This document shows positions 40,950 to 50,356 of a stretch of 64,000 nucleotides of DNA, piece by piece. The stretch spans positions 186,001 to 250,000 of the forward strand of contig NZ_JAMBLR010000003.1 in NCBI RefSeq assembly GCF_023336935.1. The letters are read 5' to 3'. The DNA comes from Phascolarctobacterium sp. ET69 (lineage in GTDB: Bacteria > Bacillota > Negativicutes > Acidaminococcales > Acidaminococcaceae). Numbering within the stretch: the first letter of the stretch is position 1; each line of letters starts with the position of its first letter. The notes beneath the pieces were generated by a model that saw nothing but the letters and a program-made list of their open reading frames with translations, was not told the origin of the DNA and ran no database searches. Position numbers and translations under genes: made by a program.

Positions 40950-43900
40950 ATGAACAGATTTTGGAAAATATTCCTGCTGGTTTTGGCGGTGACGGCAGCG
41001 CTTTATGCGGCGGCAGTTAAATTTATTGCACCGCAGTATCTGGCGCAGGTACCGGAGCTTGTAAAAACCATGTCGCAAAATTATATAAACGGCACCGTTA
41101 CGGTAGAGCGTTTTGACTGGAACGGCCGCCTGCAATTTACTGCTTACGGTTTACAGGTAAGCAGCACGGACGGAGAGCGCATTGCGCAGGTGCCGGAGGC
41201 GAGATTTTCCGTTTCGCCTTTGCAGGTTCTTGCTGCGCCTGCACGCGCGCTGTCGGATATAGAGCTGGTGCGTCCGCAGCTGTATTTAAAAATGAACGCC
41301 AAAGATGAGTGGAACCTGCGTAACTTTTTAAAGCCTTCCGATTCTTCGGAAACGCCTTTTTACGGCTACCTTGCTATTGAAGATGGTAACGTATCGGTAG
41401 AAACTCCGCATGGGAGCTGGAATTTTGGCGTTAACGCTTCTCTTGACGGCAGCGGCAACCCGAATTTCGCCGTTGACGGCACTGTGGCTTACGGCGGCGA
41501 AGAATTAAAAATTGCCGGTGTGGTAGACAGCAATGCCCATGGGCGGCTGGCTTTAAAAACAGAAAAATTTACGTTAACGGACTTTGGCGGTTTTGCTGCC
41601 GCTTACGCACCTGTGCAGAAACTTGCCGGTGAAGTTGACGGCTTGAACCTCATATGGGAAAACGACGGCGAAAATACAAGTTTAAGCGGCAAGGGCAGCA
41701 TTCAGCTTGCGGCGGAAGCACTGCCTGGCGGCGAACAGCTGCCTGTTGAACTGGCCGGCAGCATTGAGGCTGACGGACGTGAGGTAAAGCTTGAAGATTT
41801 GGCGCTTACCGTTGACGGAAATACGGCGCAGATAAACTGCGATGTAGATTTTAACGACCTTGAAAGAATTCAGGGCAAGGGTGAAATTAAAGCGGCAAAA
41901 CTTGCTTTGCAGGGCGAAGAATTTACCAATCTGAATTTGCCCTTTACCATTGTGGACAGCCGCATAATGCTTGATGAAGCCGGTGTGGATGTGGCTCAGG
42001 GCCATCTGCGCCTTGACGGCGAATACAATATTAAAGACGGCGAAGTTTTTGCCGTTTTAAACGCTTCCGGCATTACGGATTTTGCTTTGGAAGGGTTTAA
42101 AGATGATACTGTTGATTTGGACGGTTTGCTTGCCATTCACGGGCAGACCGGCGTAAAAGGAGAAACAAATCTGACTGTTGCCGGTAATATGGAACGCCTT
42201 GGCTGGCGTGATTTGCAGATGAGCGATGTCGATTTTGAAGCGCTGGTTGGCAGTGAAAGCTGCGAAATTGAAAAGTTTGCGGCTTTTGCGGGCGACGGCG
42301 GCGCGCTGAACCTGACAGGCAGCGTTATGTTTGACGGGTCTTTCAGCGGCAGCGGCAAAATGGTTAATTTCCCATTGGACAGCTTCTTTACGGCAGTTGG
42401 GCAAAACGGCAGCGGCACGGCAACCGCCGGATTTAAGTTTGGCGGCGATTTGAACGGCATTAATTTTTACGCCAATACGCAGGTTAAAAACGTGCATATT
42501 GCGGGGCTGGTATTCCCCGAAGCACACGGTAAAATTGACATGTCCGGCAGTGTGCTGCACTTAACTGATTACCGCGTTGCCATGGAACAGGGGTATAACC
42601 TTATTAACGGCATGGTGGATATCGGCGGTGCAGAACCTGTGGTAAGCGTAACCATAAGCACCAAAGGCATCCGCGCTGAGCCATTAGTAGCAGCTGCAGC
42701 GCTTGGTGTTAAACTTACGGGCAATATTGATAACGAAGTAAGCGTTATGGGCCCGATATCTTCGCCGGAAATTGAAGGCAGCCTGCTTTTGACTGACGGC
42801 AGTGCTGAAGGCTTTTTGATAGACAAAATCAGCGGACGCTATTATTATGCGCCCGACGGCAGCCTGCGCCTTACCGAAGGCTATATTAAGGCGCTTTCCA
42901 CCGAGGCTTCGCTGAGCGGCACTATGGATGCGGCACAGAACCTTAATTTTACTCTTGATATAACCGATATGGATTTGGGCGCTTTGCCCATCAGCGACGA
43001 GACCGTAGCGCTTGACGGCTTTGTTAACGCCCAGGGCAGCCTTGCCGGCACGCTTACGCATCCGGAATTTAACGGCAGCATCAGCAGTGATGCGGTGTTT
43101 ATTAACGGCGAAGAACTTAAAAACATTCTTGGTACGCTTACTGCGGACGGCAGGCATAATAACCGCGTGGAGGCGTCGTTTGAACAGTCGCCCGACGGCA
43201 GGTTTGCAGCCGAGCTTTCTCTGGATGCCGTTGAACGCACATTAACAGGCAATGTCGATTTTATTTACGGCAATTTGCGCTCTATTTTAAAAATGGCACG
43301 CGTGGAACTTGATATTGACGGGTTGGCAGACGGTCACCTGAAGATTAACCCGCGCGGCAGGGGCAGCGGCATTTTTGCCGACATGCGTGTTTACGAGATA
43401 AAAGTTAAAGATTTGAGCTATGATTCCATGCGCTTTAAAGGACGCCTGCAAAACGGAATTTTAAGTTTTGACGAACTGAAACTTACCGAAAGCGCTCCGG
43501 AAACAAACGGCAAAGCGGTCGTGGAAGAAACTCCTGGTTCCGTAAATGCCGGCGGCTGGGTAAACCTGCATACGCATGAACTTAATATCAGCGCTTCGGC
43601 GCAGCATGCAAACCCGGCTATAATTACGGCTTTGATGGATGCCCCGGTAAAATTAAACGGCAAAGTTGATATGTCGCTTGCTTTGAACGGCAGTTTGGAA
43701 AATCCGCAGGGCAATGCGGATATAGACCTTGTTGACGGAGATGTTGAAGGCATCGGCTTTGATGCCCTGACGGCGAAACTGAGCCTTGCCAACGATACGC
43801 TGCGCCTTGAAAACGCCCAGCTGAACAAAGATATTTATAAATTAAGCGCCAGCGGCGATATACCGCTTGATTTGCTGCGCAGCACAGAGCAGCGCCGCAA

Positions 43901-45242
43901 TCCGGCAGCATCCATGAATATCAAGGTTAACCTTGATAATGCGCGCCTTGGGCTGCTGCACCTTTTAACCCCGATGGTTGAGTGGGGCGTTGGCGAAACC
44001 CTTGGGCAGATAACTCTGGCCGGTACGCTGGAAGAACCGCTTGTTTACGGCGAAGTAACTCTTCACGGCGGTTCAATGAAACTGAAGGATGCGTATACGG
44101 TATTTGACAATATTAATCTTGACGTTGACTTTACCGGCAACGACATTCAGCTGAATGAATTTTCGGTGCAGATGGGCAAAGGCACGGTAACAGCTTCCGG
44201 CAACTACGCCCTGCGCGCACAGGAAGATAAAACCTATATCATCAACGCCGTCTTTAAAGATGCGGAAATCGCTTCGGAAATTTTCTCGGGGCGTATTAAC
44301 GGCACGGCGGGTATTATTCCGCAGCGCTATTTTATCCGCACCGATACGGAAGAAGGCATCCGCCGCGGCGGCATTGGCTACCGCCCGCATATTCAGGCAG
44401 ATATCCGTCTGGACGACGTGCTTGTCAATATGCCTACGATACCGGAACTTTCAGAAGGCAGCAGCAACTACGGGCTGGATGTTAAGGTAACACTTGGACC
44501 GGATATTCACCTTTACAACAAATATTTGTACGATTTGTGGCTTTCCGGAGGATTGCATGTTACCGGCAGTACAGTGTATACTAATATAGACGGCAACGTT
44601 AAGGTGGATAAGGGAACCATAACCTATCTGCGCACGCCGTTTGAAATTCACAATGCTTCGGTGGCATGGCCGGTGCCCGGCGATGTGCTGCCGACAGTAA
44701 ATCTCGATGCTACTACGCGCTTCAGGCGCTATGATATTTTCCTGCGCGTTACGGGGCCGCTTGAGCAGATGGAAATGATTCTGCGCAGTGACCCGGCGCT
44801 GACCAAAGACCAGATTATAAAAATGCTGACTTTGCAGCGCGAAGTAACCGGCACAAACCAGGGCGTAACGCAGGATGACTTCCAGAACCTGATGACGGTA
44901 GGCCTGGAAATGACGGTGCTGGGCGACGTGGAAGAAATCTTTAAGGAAACGCTTGGGCTCAATGAATTTATGATTTATTCCGGACGCCTGCGCACGGGGC
45001 ACAGCCTTGGGCGTGAAGAAGGCGAGCTTACCGAGGATGAAAAAGACCAGTATAATATTCTGGTAAGCAAGTATCTGACGGATAATCTGCTTGTCGGCTA
45101 TACGGTAAGTTCCGACAGCGAACATGAAAGCATTTTTGCCCAGTATGATATTTCGCGCCATATGAGCATTAACTATGAACGCAACAAAGATTACGATACC
45201 ACCGAAGACTGGTATGGCGTTGAATATAAAGTTACTTTTTAA
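40950..45242 (+). CDS. tamB: TamB-like translocation/assembly and lipid-transfer protein
   Basis: 1430-residue AsmA/TamB superfamily protein. An N-terminal signal anchor (about 1-25) is followed by an AsmA-like region and a very long repeated beta-groove (alternating strands with many LDG/NG turns), and the C-terminal DUF490/TamB domain (about 1130-1430), with VDKGTITYLRTPFEIHN and GPLEQMEMILRSDPALTKDQIIKML typical near the end. In Proteobacteria TamB helps outer-membrane protein assembly with TamA and transfers phospholipid between membranes. Start ATG 40950 follows GCGGAGGCAG. No TamA gene is beside it; bamA lies two genes downstream. Confidence 0.92.
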   Translation: MNRFWKIFLLVLAVTAALYAAAVKFIAPQYLAQVPELVKTMSQNYINGTVTVERFDWNGRLQFTAYGLQVSSTDGERIAQVPEARFSVSPLQVLAAPARALSDIELVRPQLYLKMNAKDEWNLRNFLKPSDSSETPFYGYLAIEDGNVSVETPHGSWNFGVNASLDGSGNPNFAVDGTVAYGGEELKIAGVVDSNAHGRLALKTEKFTLTDFGGFAAAYAPVQKLAGEVDGLNLIWENDGENTSLSGKGSIQLAAEALPGGEQLPVELAGSIEADGREVKLEDLALTVDGNTAQINCDVDFNDLERIQGKGEIKAAKLALQGEEFTNLNLPFTIVDSRIMLDEAGVDVAQGHLRLDGEYNIKDGEVFAVLNASGITDFALEGFKDDTVDLDGLLAIHGQTGVKGETNLTVAGNMERLGWRDLQMSDVDFEALVGSESCEIEKFAAFAGDGGALNLTGSVMFDGSFSGSGKMVNFPLDSFFTAVGQNGSGTATAGFKFGGDLNGINFYANTQVKNVHIAGLVFPEAHGKIDMSGSVLHLTDYRVAMEQGYNLINGMVDIGGAEPVVSVTISTKGIRAEPLVAAAALGVKLTGNIDNEVSVMGPISSPEIEGSLLLTDGSAEGFLIDKISGRYYYAPDGSLRLTEGYIKALSTEASLSGTMDAAQNLNFTLDITDMDLGALPISDETVALDGFVNAQGSLAGTLTHPEFNGSISSDAVFINGEELKNILGTLTADGRHNNRVEASFEQSPDGRFAAELSLDAVERTLTGNVDFIYGNLRSILKMARVELDIDGLADGHLKINPRGRGSGIFADMRVYEIKVKDLSYDSMRFKGRLQNGILSFDELKLTESAPETNGKAVVEETPGSVNAGGWVNLHTHELNISASAQHANPAIITALMDAPVKLNGKVDMSLALNGSLENPQGNADIDLVDGDVEGIGFDALTAKLSLANDTLRLENAQLNKDIYKLSASGDIPLDLLRSTEQRRNPAASMNIKVNLDNARLGLLHLLTPMVEWGVGETLGQITLAGTLEEPLVYGEVTLHGGSMKLKDAYTVFDNINLDVDFTGNDIQLNEFSVQMGKGTVTASGNYALRAQEDKTYIINAVFKDAEIASEIFSGRINGTAGIIPQRYFIRTDTEEGIRRGGIGYRPHIQADIRLDDVLVNMPTIPELSEGSSNYGLDVKVTLGPDIHLYNKYLYDLWLSGGLHVTGSTVYTNIDGNVKVDKGTITYLRTPFEIHNASVAWPVPGDVLPTVNLDATTRFRRYDIFLRVTGPLEQMEMILRSDPALTKDQIIKMLTLQREVTGTNQGVTQDDFQNLMTVGLEMTVLGDVEEIFKETLGLNEFMIYSGRLRTGHSLGREEGELTEDEKDQYNILVSKYLTDNLLVGYTVSSDSEHESIFAQYDISRHMSINYERNKDYDTTEDWYGVEYKVTF

Positions 45243-45287
45243 GTAAATTTTAAGAATGTTTAATTAATATTTAAGGAAGGTATGCCC

Positions 45288-45923
45288 ATGCTGAAAGAAT
45301 ATCTGGCAGAGCTGCAGAAAACACCGCTGCTTTCCCGTGAGGAAGAAACGGAGCTTTGGCAGCTCTATGCCGGAGGTGACCAAGAGGCGTATAATAAATT
45401 GATGACGTCTTACCAGCCGCTGGTGTTTAAAACGGCGGCCGGGTTTAAGCTGCCCGAGCAGCAGACGATGGAGCTTGTGCAGGAGGGCATGCTTGGGCTT
45501 TTGGAGGCTGCGGAGCGCTATGATTATAAACGCGGCATTGCCTTCAGCGTATTTGCCGTGCACCGCATCCGTGGCAGAATGCTTGATTTTCTGCATGTGG
45601 AGGACGGCGCGAGAAGTTTTTCGCTGGACGATACCAATGCGGCAGGCATTGCCTGGGCTGATGTGCTGGCTGCTTCCGGCAGGACGCCGTTTGAAGAAGC
45701 CGAGCTGAATATGATTACAGACAGGGTGGCTCAGGCTTTGCAGCGTCTGCCCGCCAAGGAACAGCAGGTGCTGACGGGCATTTATCTGGAAGACCGCAGC
45801 GCTGCCGATATGGCAGACAGCATCCATGTAAGCCTCGGGCATATTTACCGTTTGCAGAAGCAGGGGGTAAAACGCATCCGCGGCATGCTGTCGCATTTTA
45901 TGGCCGATTTAAAAAGAAGCTAA
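45288..45923 (+). CDS. Sigma-70 family sigma factor, non-housekeeping
   Basis: 211-residue sigma factor. Region 2 lies at about 30-100: DQEAYNKLMTSYQPLV, MELVQEGMLGLLEAAERYDY and the -10 binding segment FSVFAVHRIRGRMLDFL, which resembles WhiG/FliA/SigB-type (group 3) factors. Region 4 lies at about 150-205: LQRLPAKEQQVLTGIYLEDRSAADMADSI then an HTH SLGHIYRLQKQGVKRIR. Region 1.1 is absent. Start 45288 is 7 bp after AAGGAAGG; ATG 45282 is in frame but too close. It is embedded between tamB and a single-pass membrane protein, in the same orientation, suggesting control of envelope genes. Confidence 0.88.
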   Translation: MLKEYLAELQKTPLLSREEETELWQLYAGGDQEAYNKLMTSYQPLVFKTAAGFKLPEQQTMELVQEGMLGLLEAAERYDYKRGIAFSVFAVHRIRGRMLDFLHVEDGARSFSLDDTNAAGIAWADVLAASGRTPFEEAELNMITDRVAQALQRLPAKEQQVLTGIYLEDRSAADMADSIHVSLGHIYRLQKQGVKRIRGMLSHFMADLKRS

Positions 45924-45970
45924 TTGGAGAAAACAGGTATTTTTGTGCTTTTTTTAGGTTATTATTGATT

Positions 45971-45998
45971 TTAACGGCGGAATATGGGAAAATATAAT
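45971..45998 (+). promoter_or_regulatory. Possible promoter of the single-pass membrane protein gene
   Basis: TTAACG (45971-45976), 16-bp spacer, TATAAT (45993-45998); the -35 match is weak. Confidence 0.3.
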
Positions 45999-46072
45999 AA
46001 ATTTTGCCCTGATAAAATTTCCTGAAAAAACAGATTATATATTTATCAGTCTGTGCAGAAAGGAGTTTAGCG

Positions 46073-46552
46073 GTGGGAAAAGATATTTACGAAAATATAG
46101 ATGATGTAAAATGCAGTCTGGACAATGCCCAGCGCAGCTTCCGCAAAAACAACGGCCTGCGCGGGGAACTTGATTTGATGCTGGCAGAGGCGTCCATCCG
46201 CTATCTGCGTGAAAAACGCGGCTTTGCCAGCGTATGGAACAGGCAGAAGCTGGCAGCGGCTTTGGCAGTGCTTTTGGTACTGGCAGGTTACGGCGGCTGG
46301 TGGTATGCAGGCATTACGCATGACGGAGAGGAAAAAACTCAGGTTATGCAGAGCGCTGCGGTGCAGCAGGCTGAACCGCAGATGCAGCAGACAGACAAGA
46401 CAGATAAAACCCGGCAGGAGGATGCTGTTAAGGCAGCGGAACCTGCTGAGTCAAATATAAAAAACAATACAAATTATAAAAATTATTTAGCTGAAACAGA
46501 TATGCAGCAGCTTGTCAGAACAGGCAGGCAGGTTCTGCAGGATGCTGATTAG
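46073..46552 (+). CDS. Single-pass membrane protein of unknown function behind a sigma factor
   Basis: 159 residues. A charged N-terminal region (about 1-57) with two helical stretches comes first, including LRGELDLMLAEASIRYLREK; one transmembrane segment (about 60-82, LAAALAVLLVLAGYGGWWYAG) follows; then a Gln/Glu/Thr/Lys-rich, low-complexity periplasmic tail. N-in topology, size and position right behind a sigma factor are those of an anti-sigma factor, but no ZAS motif (HxxxCxxC) or RsgI/FecR-type signature is seen. GTG start 46073 has AAGGAG 8 bp upstream. Family not recognised. Confidence 0.75.
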   Translation: MGKDIYENIDDVKCSLDNAQRSFRKNNGLRGELDLMLAEASIRYLREKRGFASVWNRQKLAAALAVLLVLAGYGGWWYAGITHDGEEKTQVMQSAAVQQAEPQMQQTDKTDKTRQEDAVKAAEPAESNIKNNTNYKNYLAETDMQQLVRTGRQVLQDAD

Positions 46553-46567
46553 TTAGGGAGGATTTGA

Positions 46568-49012
46568 ATGAACAAGAGAAAATATGCACAGTTGTCCTTG
46601 AGTCTGGCAGCCATGCTGATGGCTGCGCCTGTGTGGGCTACAGAACAGAATCAGTCCGCAGCGGATGTAGTTGCCAATCAGACTATGACCATTGGCGGCA
46701 AGGAGCAGATTGTCAGCCAGAAAGCGCTGGAACAGGCAAGAAAAGCACAGGAAGAATCAGGCAAATCTTTCCCTAAAAAGGGTAAGGACGGCAAATATAC
46801 TTATTATATGCATAACAATCCTTCGGAAGATATTTCTGACCCGAATTATAAAAGCGACGGTACTAAAAAATCCGGCGGCAGGATTGTAGAAATTGTTCCC
46901 GGCAAAGGCGTTGTACGTGAAGGCGGCAGCGGTATCGAAAAAGAAGATGCAGCAAAGGGCAGTGAAACTTCTGCGGCCGAGAATGCACAGAAGGGGGCAG
47001 CTTCCGAGCCTTATGAAAGCGGTGCCCAGGCAGTAACCGGTGAAACTGCTACAAGTAATGAAACTGACGGCCAGATTACCGCGGGAGAGAGCCAGCCCGC
47101 TGAAGTTAAGGAACCGATGGTGCGTGAAGCAGACGGCAGCCTGCGCCCAATGACAATGGAAGAACGCCAGAAATGGGAAGCCGAGCAGGAACAGCAGCGT
47201 ACGGCACAGGAGGCAATGCAGCAAAACGCACAGACCAATGCCATGGCGCAGGAACCTGTTTTGAATATGCCTGTTGCCCAGCAGAGACGTGCCAGTGAAC
47301 CGGCAGCGCCGTATATTGGACAGCTGGTAACGAAGATTTCTGTAAAAGGCAACAAAATTACCAAAGCTGAAGATATCGAAGCAGTTGTTACCACGAAGCC
47401 AGGGATGCAGTTAACTCAGGAAGGCCTTGCCAAAGATTTGCATGCAATTTACGGTTTGGGCTGGTATTATGATTTGCAGCCGGAATTTACCAAAGTTCCG
47501 GAAGGCGTTCAGCTTACCTACCATGTACTGGAAAACCCTGTTTATAAAAAGCTGGAAGTAGAAGGCAATACCAAAATTTCCACTTCCGAAATCGAAAAAA
47601 TTCTCGATTTGCCGAAAGACCAGATAATTAATATTAAAGACGTTAATGTCAAAGTGCAGCGCCTTGAAGCAGAATACAACAAGCAGGGCTATATTCTGGC
47701 GCGCGTGGCTGATATCCGCATGCTGCCTGACGGCACTTTGCTTTTGCTGGTAAATGAAGGCATTGTTGAAGACTTTAAGGTTAAGGGCAACGTAAAAACC
47801 AAAGATTACGTTATTACCCGTGAAATGAAGCTGAAAAAAGGCGAGCCGTTTAACGCCAAGGATGCCCGCCGCAGCATGCAGCGCATTTATAACCTTGGTT
47901 ATTTTGAAGACGTAAATATTAAACTTAACCCGGGCCAGGAACCTAACGCTGTGGAAATTGAAATTACCGTTGTGGAAATGAACACCGGTACTTTCGGTAT
48001 CGGCGCAGGCTACAGCAATGCTGACGGCTTTATCGGCATGGTTTCCGTCGGCGACAGAAACTTCCGCGGCACCGGCGACAGCGTTAATGTACGCTGGGAG
48101 TTCGGCGGCGTAGATAACAAGAACTACGAATTTACCTATGTAAAACCGTGGATTGACGATAAGGAAACCAAGGCAAGCATTGTATTGTATGATGTTACCA
48201 ACGAATATGCAGACTATGATATCGACGCCAACGAAATTGCGCGTTATGATAAAAAGCGCCGCGGCCAGGAACTTACTTTCAGCCGCAGAACTGATAATGA
48301 ATTCATCAGCAACTATGTAACACTGAAAAACCGCGATGATATTTATAAAGGAACGGCAGACGGTTACGAACATGACCGTGACCAGTATTATGAACCTTGG
48401 TTTGAAGACAGGACTCATCACTGGAAAGATTATTACCCTGAAGACTATAAAAAACGCCGTGAAGAAAACTTCGGCCTGACACGCAGTATTACCGTTGGAC
48501 GTGTATTCGATTCGCGTGATAACATTTATGACCCGCACGAAGGCAAACGTATCGGCTACAGCGTAGAATGGGCCGGCCTTGGCGGCGATTTTGACTTCAC
48601 TAAATTTACCGGCGACTGGCGTTATTACTACCGTGCCGGCGGTGAAAATGTCTGGGCACTGAACCTTGGTGCAGGCTGGGCTGACGGCGATATGCCTTTG
48701 AGCCAGCGCTTCTCGATGGGCGGCAATGACGGCCTGCGCGGTTACGAAGACGACCAGTTCCGCGGCAACAGTATGTTGAAGGCTACGCTGGAATACCGCT
48801 TCCCGATTATCAAAAAAGTACAGGGCGTACTCTTTACCGATAACGGTTATGCCTGGGATAAACGTTTTGAAGACGATTTTGACCTTGGCCTTATTAAAAA
48901 CAGTGTTGGTGTCGGCATGCGCATTAACTCCCCGCTGGGCCCTGTTAAGCTTGACTATGGCTGGGGCGATGACGGCGGCAGGTTCCACTTTAGCTTTGGC
49001 GGCCAGTTCTGA
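46568..49012 (+). CDS. bamA: BamA outer-membrane protein assembly factor with long N-terminal extension
   Basis: Omp85-family insertase for beta-barrel proteins. Signal peptide (1-25); a polar, low-complexity segment (about 26-245; rich in Ala, Glu, Gln, Lys) not typical of BamA; three POTRA domains (about 250-325, 326-400 and 401-475; the second and third start at KKLEVEGNTKI and EDFKVKGNVK); then the 16-strand barrel with SMGGNDGLRGYEDDQFRG, the L6 VRGF-like motif, ending FSFGGQF with terminal Phe. E. coli BamA has five POTRAs. 814 residues. The start follows AGGGAGG. The next gene starts 10 bp on. Confidence 0.95.
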   Translation: MNKRKYAQLSLSLAAMLMAAPVWATEQNQSAADVVANQTMTIGGKEQIVSQKALEQARKAQEESGKSFPKKGKDGKYTYYMHNNPSEDISDPNYKSDGTKKSGGRIVEIVPGKGVVREGGSGIEKEDAAKGSETSAAENAQKGAASEPYESGAQAVTGETATSNETDGQITAGESQPAEVKEPMVREADGSLRPMTMEERQKWEAEQEQQRTAQEAMQQNAQTNAMAQEPVLNMPVAQQRRASEPAAPYIGQLVTKISVKGNKITKAEDIEAVVTTKPGMQLTQEGLAKDLHAIYGLGWYYDLQPEFTKVPEGVQLTYHVLENPVYKKLEVEGNTKISTSEIEKILDLPKDQIINIKDVNVKVQRLEAEYNKQGYILARVADIRMLPDGTLLLLVNEGIVEDFKVKGNVKTKDYVITREMKLKKGEPFNAKDARRSMQRIYNLGYFEDVNIKLNPGQEPNAVEIEITVVEMNTGTFGIGAGYSNADGFIGMVSVGDRNFRGTGDSVNVRWEFGGVDNKNYEFTYVKPWIDDKETKASIVLYDVTNEYADYDIDANEIARYDKKRRGQELTFSRRTDNEFISNYVTLKNRDDIYKGTADGYEHDRDQYYEPWFEDRTHHWKDYYPEDYKKRREENFGLTRSITVGRVFDSRDNIYDPHEGKRIGYSVEWAGLGGDFDFTKFTGDWRYYYRAGGENVWALNLGAGWADGDMPLSQRFSMGGNDGLRGYEDDQFRGNSMLKATLEYRFPIIKKVQGVLFTDNGYAWDKRFEDDFDLGLIKNSVGVGMRINSPLGPVKLDYGWGDDGGRFHFSFGGQF

Positions 49013-49022
49013 TTAACAAGTT

Positions 49023-50282
49023 ATGTGGTTAATAAAGCTTTTGGTGTGCTACCTGTGTATGGCTGCACTGCCTGCCTTTGCTGAGCCGGTAGAGCATGTT
49101 GATGTGCAGATTACCGATAATGGGGCGACAAGCCGGGTACTGCTTGACAGAATGGGTAAAAGCATGCAGGTTGTGGCCGAGCAGCTTTTTGTTGATAAGG
49201 ACAGTGTTAATATTAATGCCGCGCGCGGCGATTATGAACGCCTGCTGGCGGAAGTAGGCGACAGAGTGCTGACAGGCTATCAGATGCAGAGCGTTTCCGT
49301 TAATGCCGGTGCCGTAACAAACATTAATATTCAGGTTGCGCCGTGGAGCGCGGCCGTGGATGATGTTTTTGTGGATCTGCAGTTTTCCGGCGTTGAGCCT
49401 GGAACAGCAGAGTGGCTGCAGCAGCGCCTGCCGCAGCTTAAAAGCAGAATTGAAAGCATATTAATGGGTTCTTCCGTTGATGCTTCGGACTGGGCGGGCG
49501 GCATTCTGCGCCGTATGGTGCGCAGCGAAGTGGAAAAAGAACTGCCGGAATTTAAGGCTGCCGTTGATGTGGTGCGTGAAGACAGCCGTACCGTTGTGCA
49601 GGTGGTAATTTATCCTGTCGGACAGCTGGTGCAGGACATAAATTATTCCATGGAATCGCAGTCAATACCCAATTTGCTGCTGCTTGATTTAAAGCAGCGT
49701 TATGCCCAGAAGGCCGAAGCGCTGCGCGGACTGCCTGTTGATTTTGTGAAAAAGCACCAGATGGAACTGGAAAATTTGCTGTTAACGGATTTGAAGAATG
49801 AAAAATCCGTGCAGAGGCATAATCTGGAGCCTTCGGTAAAACTTGTGCCTGCCAGTACGCTGGGCGTGGAAATCGGTATGGGCTCGGACAAATACAAAAT
49901 CTGGTTTGAAGGCTACGGCGATATCGGCCGTAATGACGACAATATTTCCGGGCGTGCGCATATCGGCAAGTTCATTTCCGAGCAGGATGAAATTTTTGGC
50001 GAAGCAGGCGTTACGCTTGACGAAGTGGACTGGGATTTTTCCGCAGGCTATGCGCGCCACTGGGGCAAGGCAACGCTGAGTTACATGCGGCGAGGGCCGG
50101 ACGGGCAGAATGTTTACCGCGGCGAGTACGATTTTACCAATAAGTGGCGGCTGCGCACGGAATATTTTTCCGGTACGGATACTATGGAAATAGCTGTCCG
50201 TTACAGAATTCACGAATTTTTGAGCGCCGAATACGTTTATTCCAACGACAAACCCTATTTCCGCATTGTGGGAAATTTATAG
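49023..50282 (+). CDS. Predicted outer-membrane protein next to BamA, family unknown
   Basis: 419 residues: signal peptide (1-20, AFA), a mixed alpha/beta N-terminal half (about 22-260) with a repeated pattern of VDVQITDNG, VQVAPW and DVVREDSRTVVQVVIYP that resembles POTRA-like units, then a C-terminal region (about 275-419) of alternating aromatic strands (KIWFEGYGDIG, AHIGKF, WDFSAGYARHWGK, RYRIHEFLSAEYVYS) ending FRIVGNL. Likely a beta-barrel of about 8-12 strands. Directly behind bamA (10 bp), so likely co-transcribed; a role in barrel assembly or envelope contact is inference. I do not recognise a named family. Confidence 0.75.
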   Translation: MWLIKLLVCYLCMAALPAFAEPVEHVDVQITDNGATSRVLLDRMGKSMQVVAEQLFVDKDSVNINAARGDYERLLAEVGDRVLTGYQMQSVSVNAGAVTNINIQVAPWSAAVDDVFVDLQFSGVEPGTAEWLQQRLPQLKSRIESILMGSSVDASDWAGGILRRMVRSEVEKELPEFKAAVDVVREDSRTVVQVVIYPVGQLVQDINYSMESQSIPNLLLLDLKQRYAQKAEALRGLPVDFVKKHQMELENLLLTDLKNEKSVQRHNLEPSVKLVPASTLGVEIGMGSDKYKIWFEGYGDIGRNDDNISGRAHIGKFISEQDEIFGEAGVTLDEVDWDFSAGYARHWGKATLSYMRRGPDGQNVYRGEYDFTNKWRLRTEYFSGTDTMEIAVRYRIHEFLSAEYVYSNDKPYFRIVGNL

Positions 50283-50289
50283 GCATTAG

Positions 50290-50318
50290 TTGAAAGATAA
50301 ACGCAGGGCTGATATAAT
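50290..50318 (+). promoter_or_regulatory. Promoter of the Skp-like gene
   Basis: TTGAAA (50290-50295), 17-bp spacer, TATAAT (50313-50318) with TGA in front, 38 bp before the gene. Confidence 0.65.
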
Positions 50319-50356
50319 TAAAAATATAATTAAATTTGAAAGCAGGGATATTTATT

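Noticed and set aside
47411-48988. 525-codon open frame antisense to bamA
   Set aside because: Shadow of the biased bamA coding strand; no ribosome-binding site and no protein-like domain, while the sense frame is clearly BamA.
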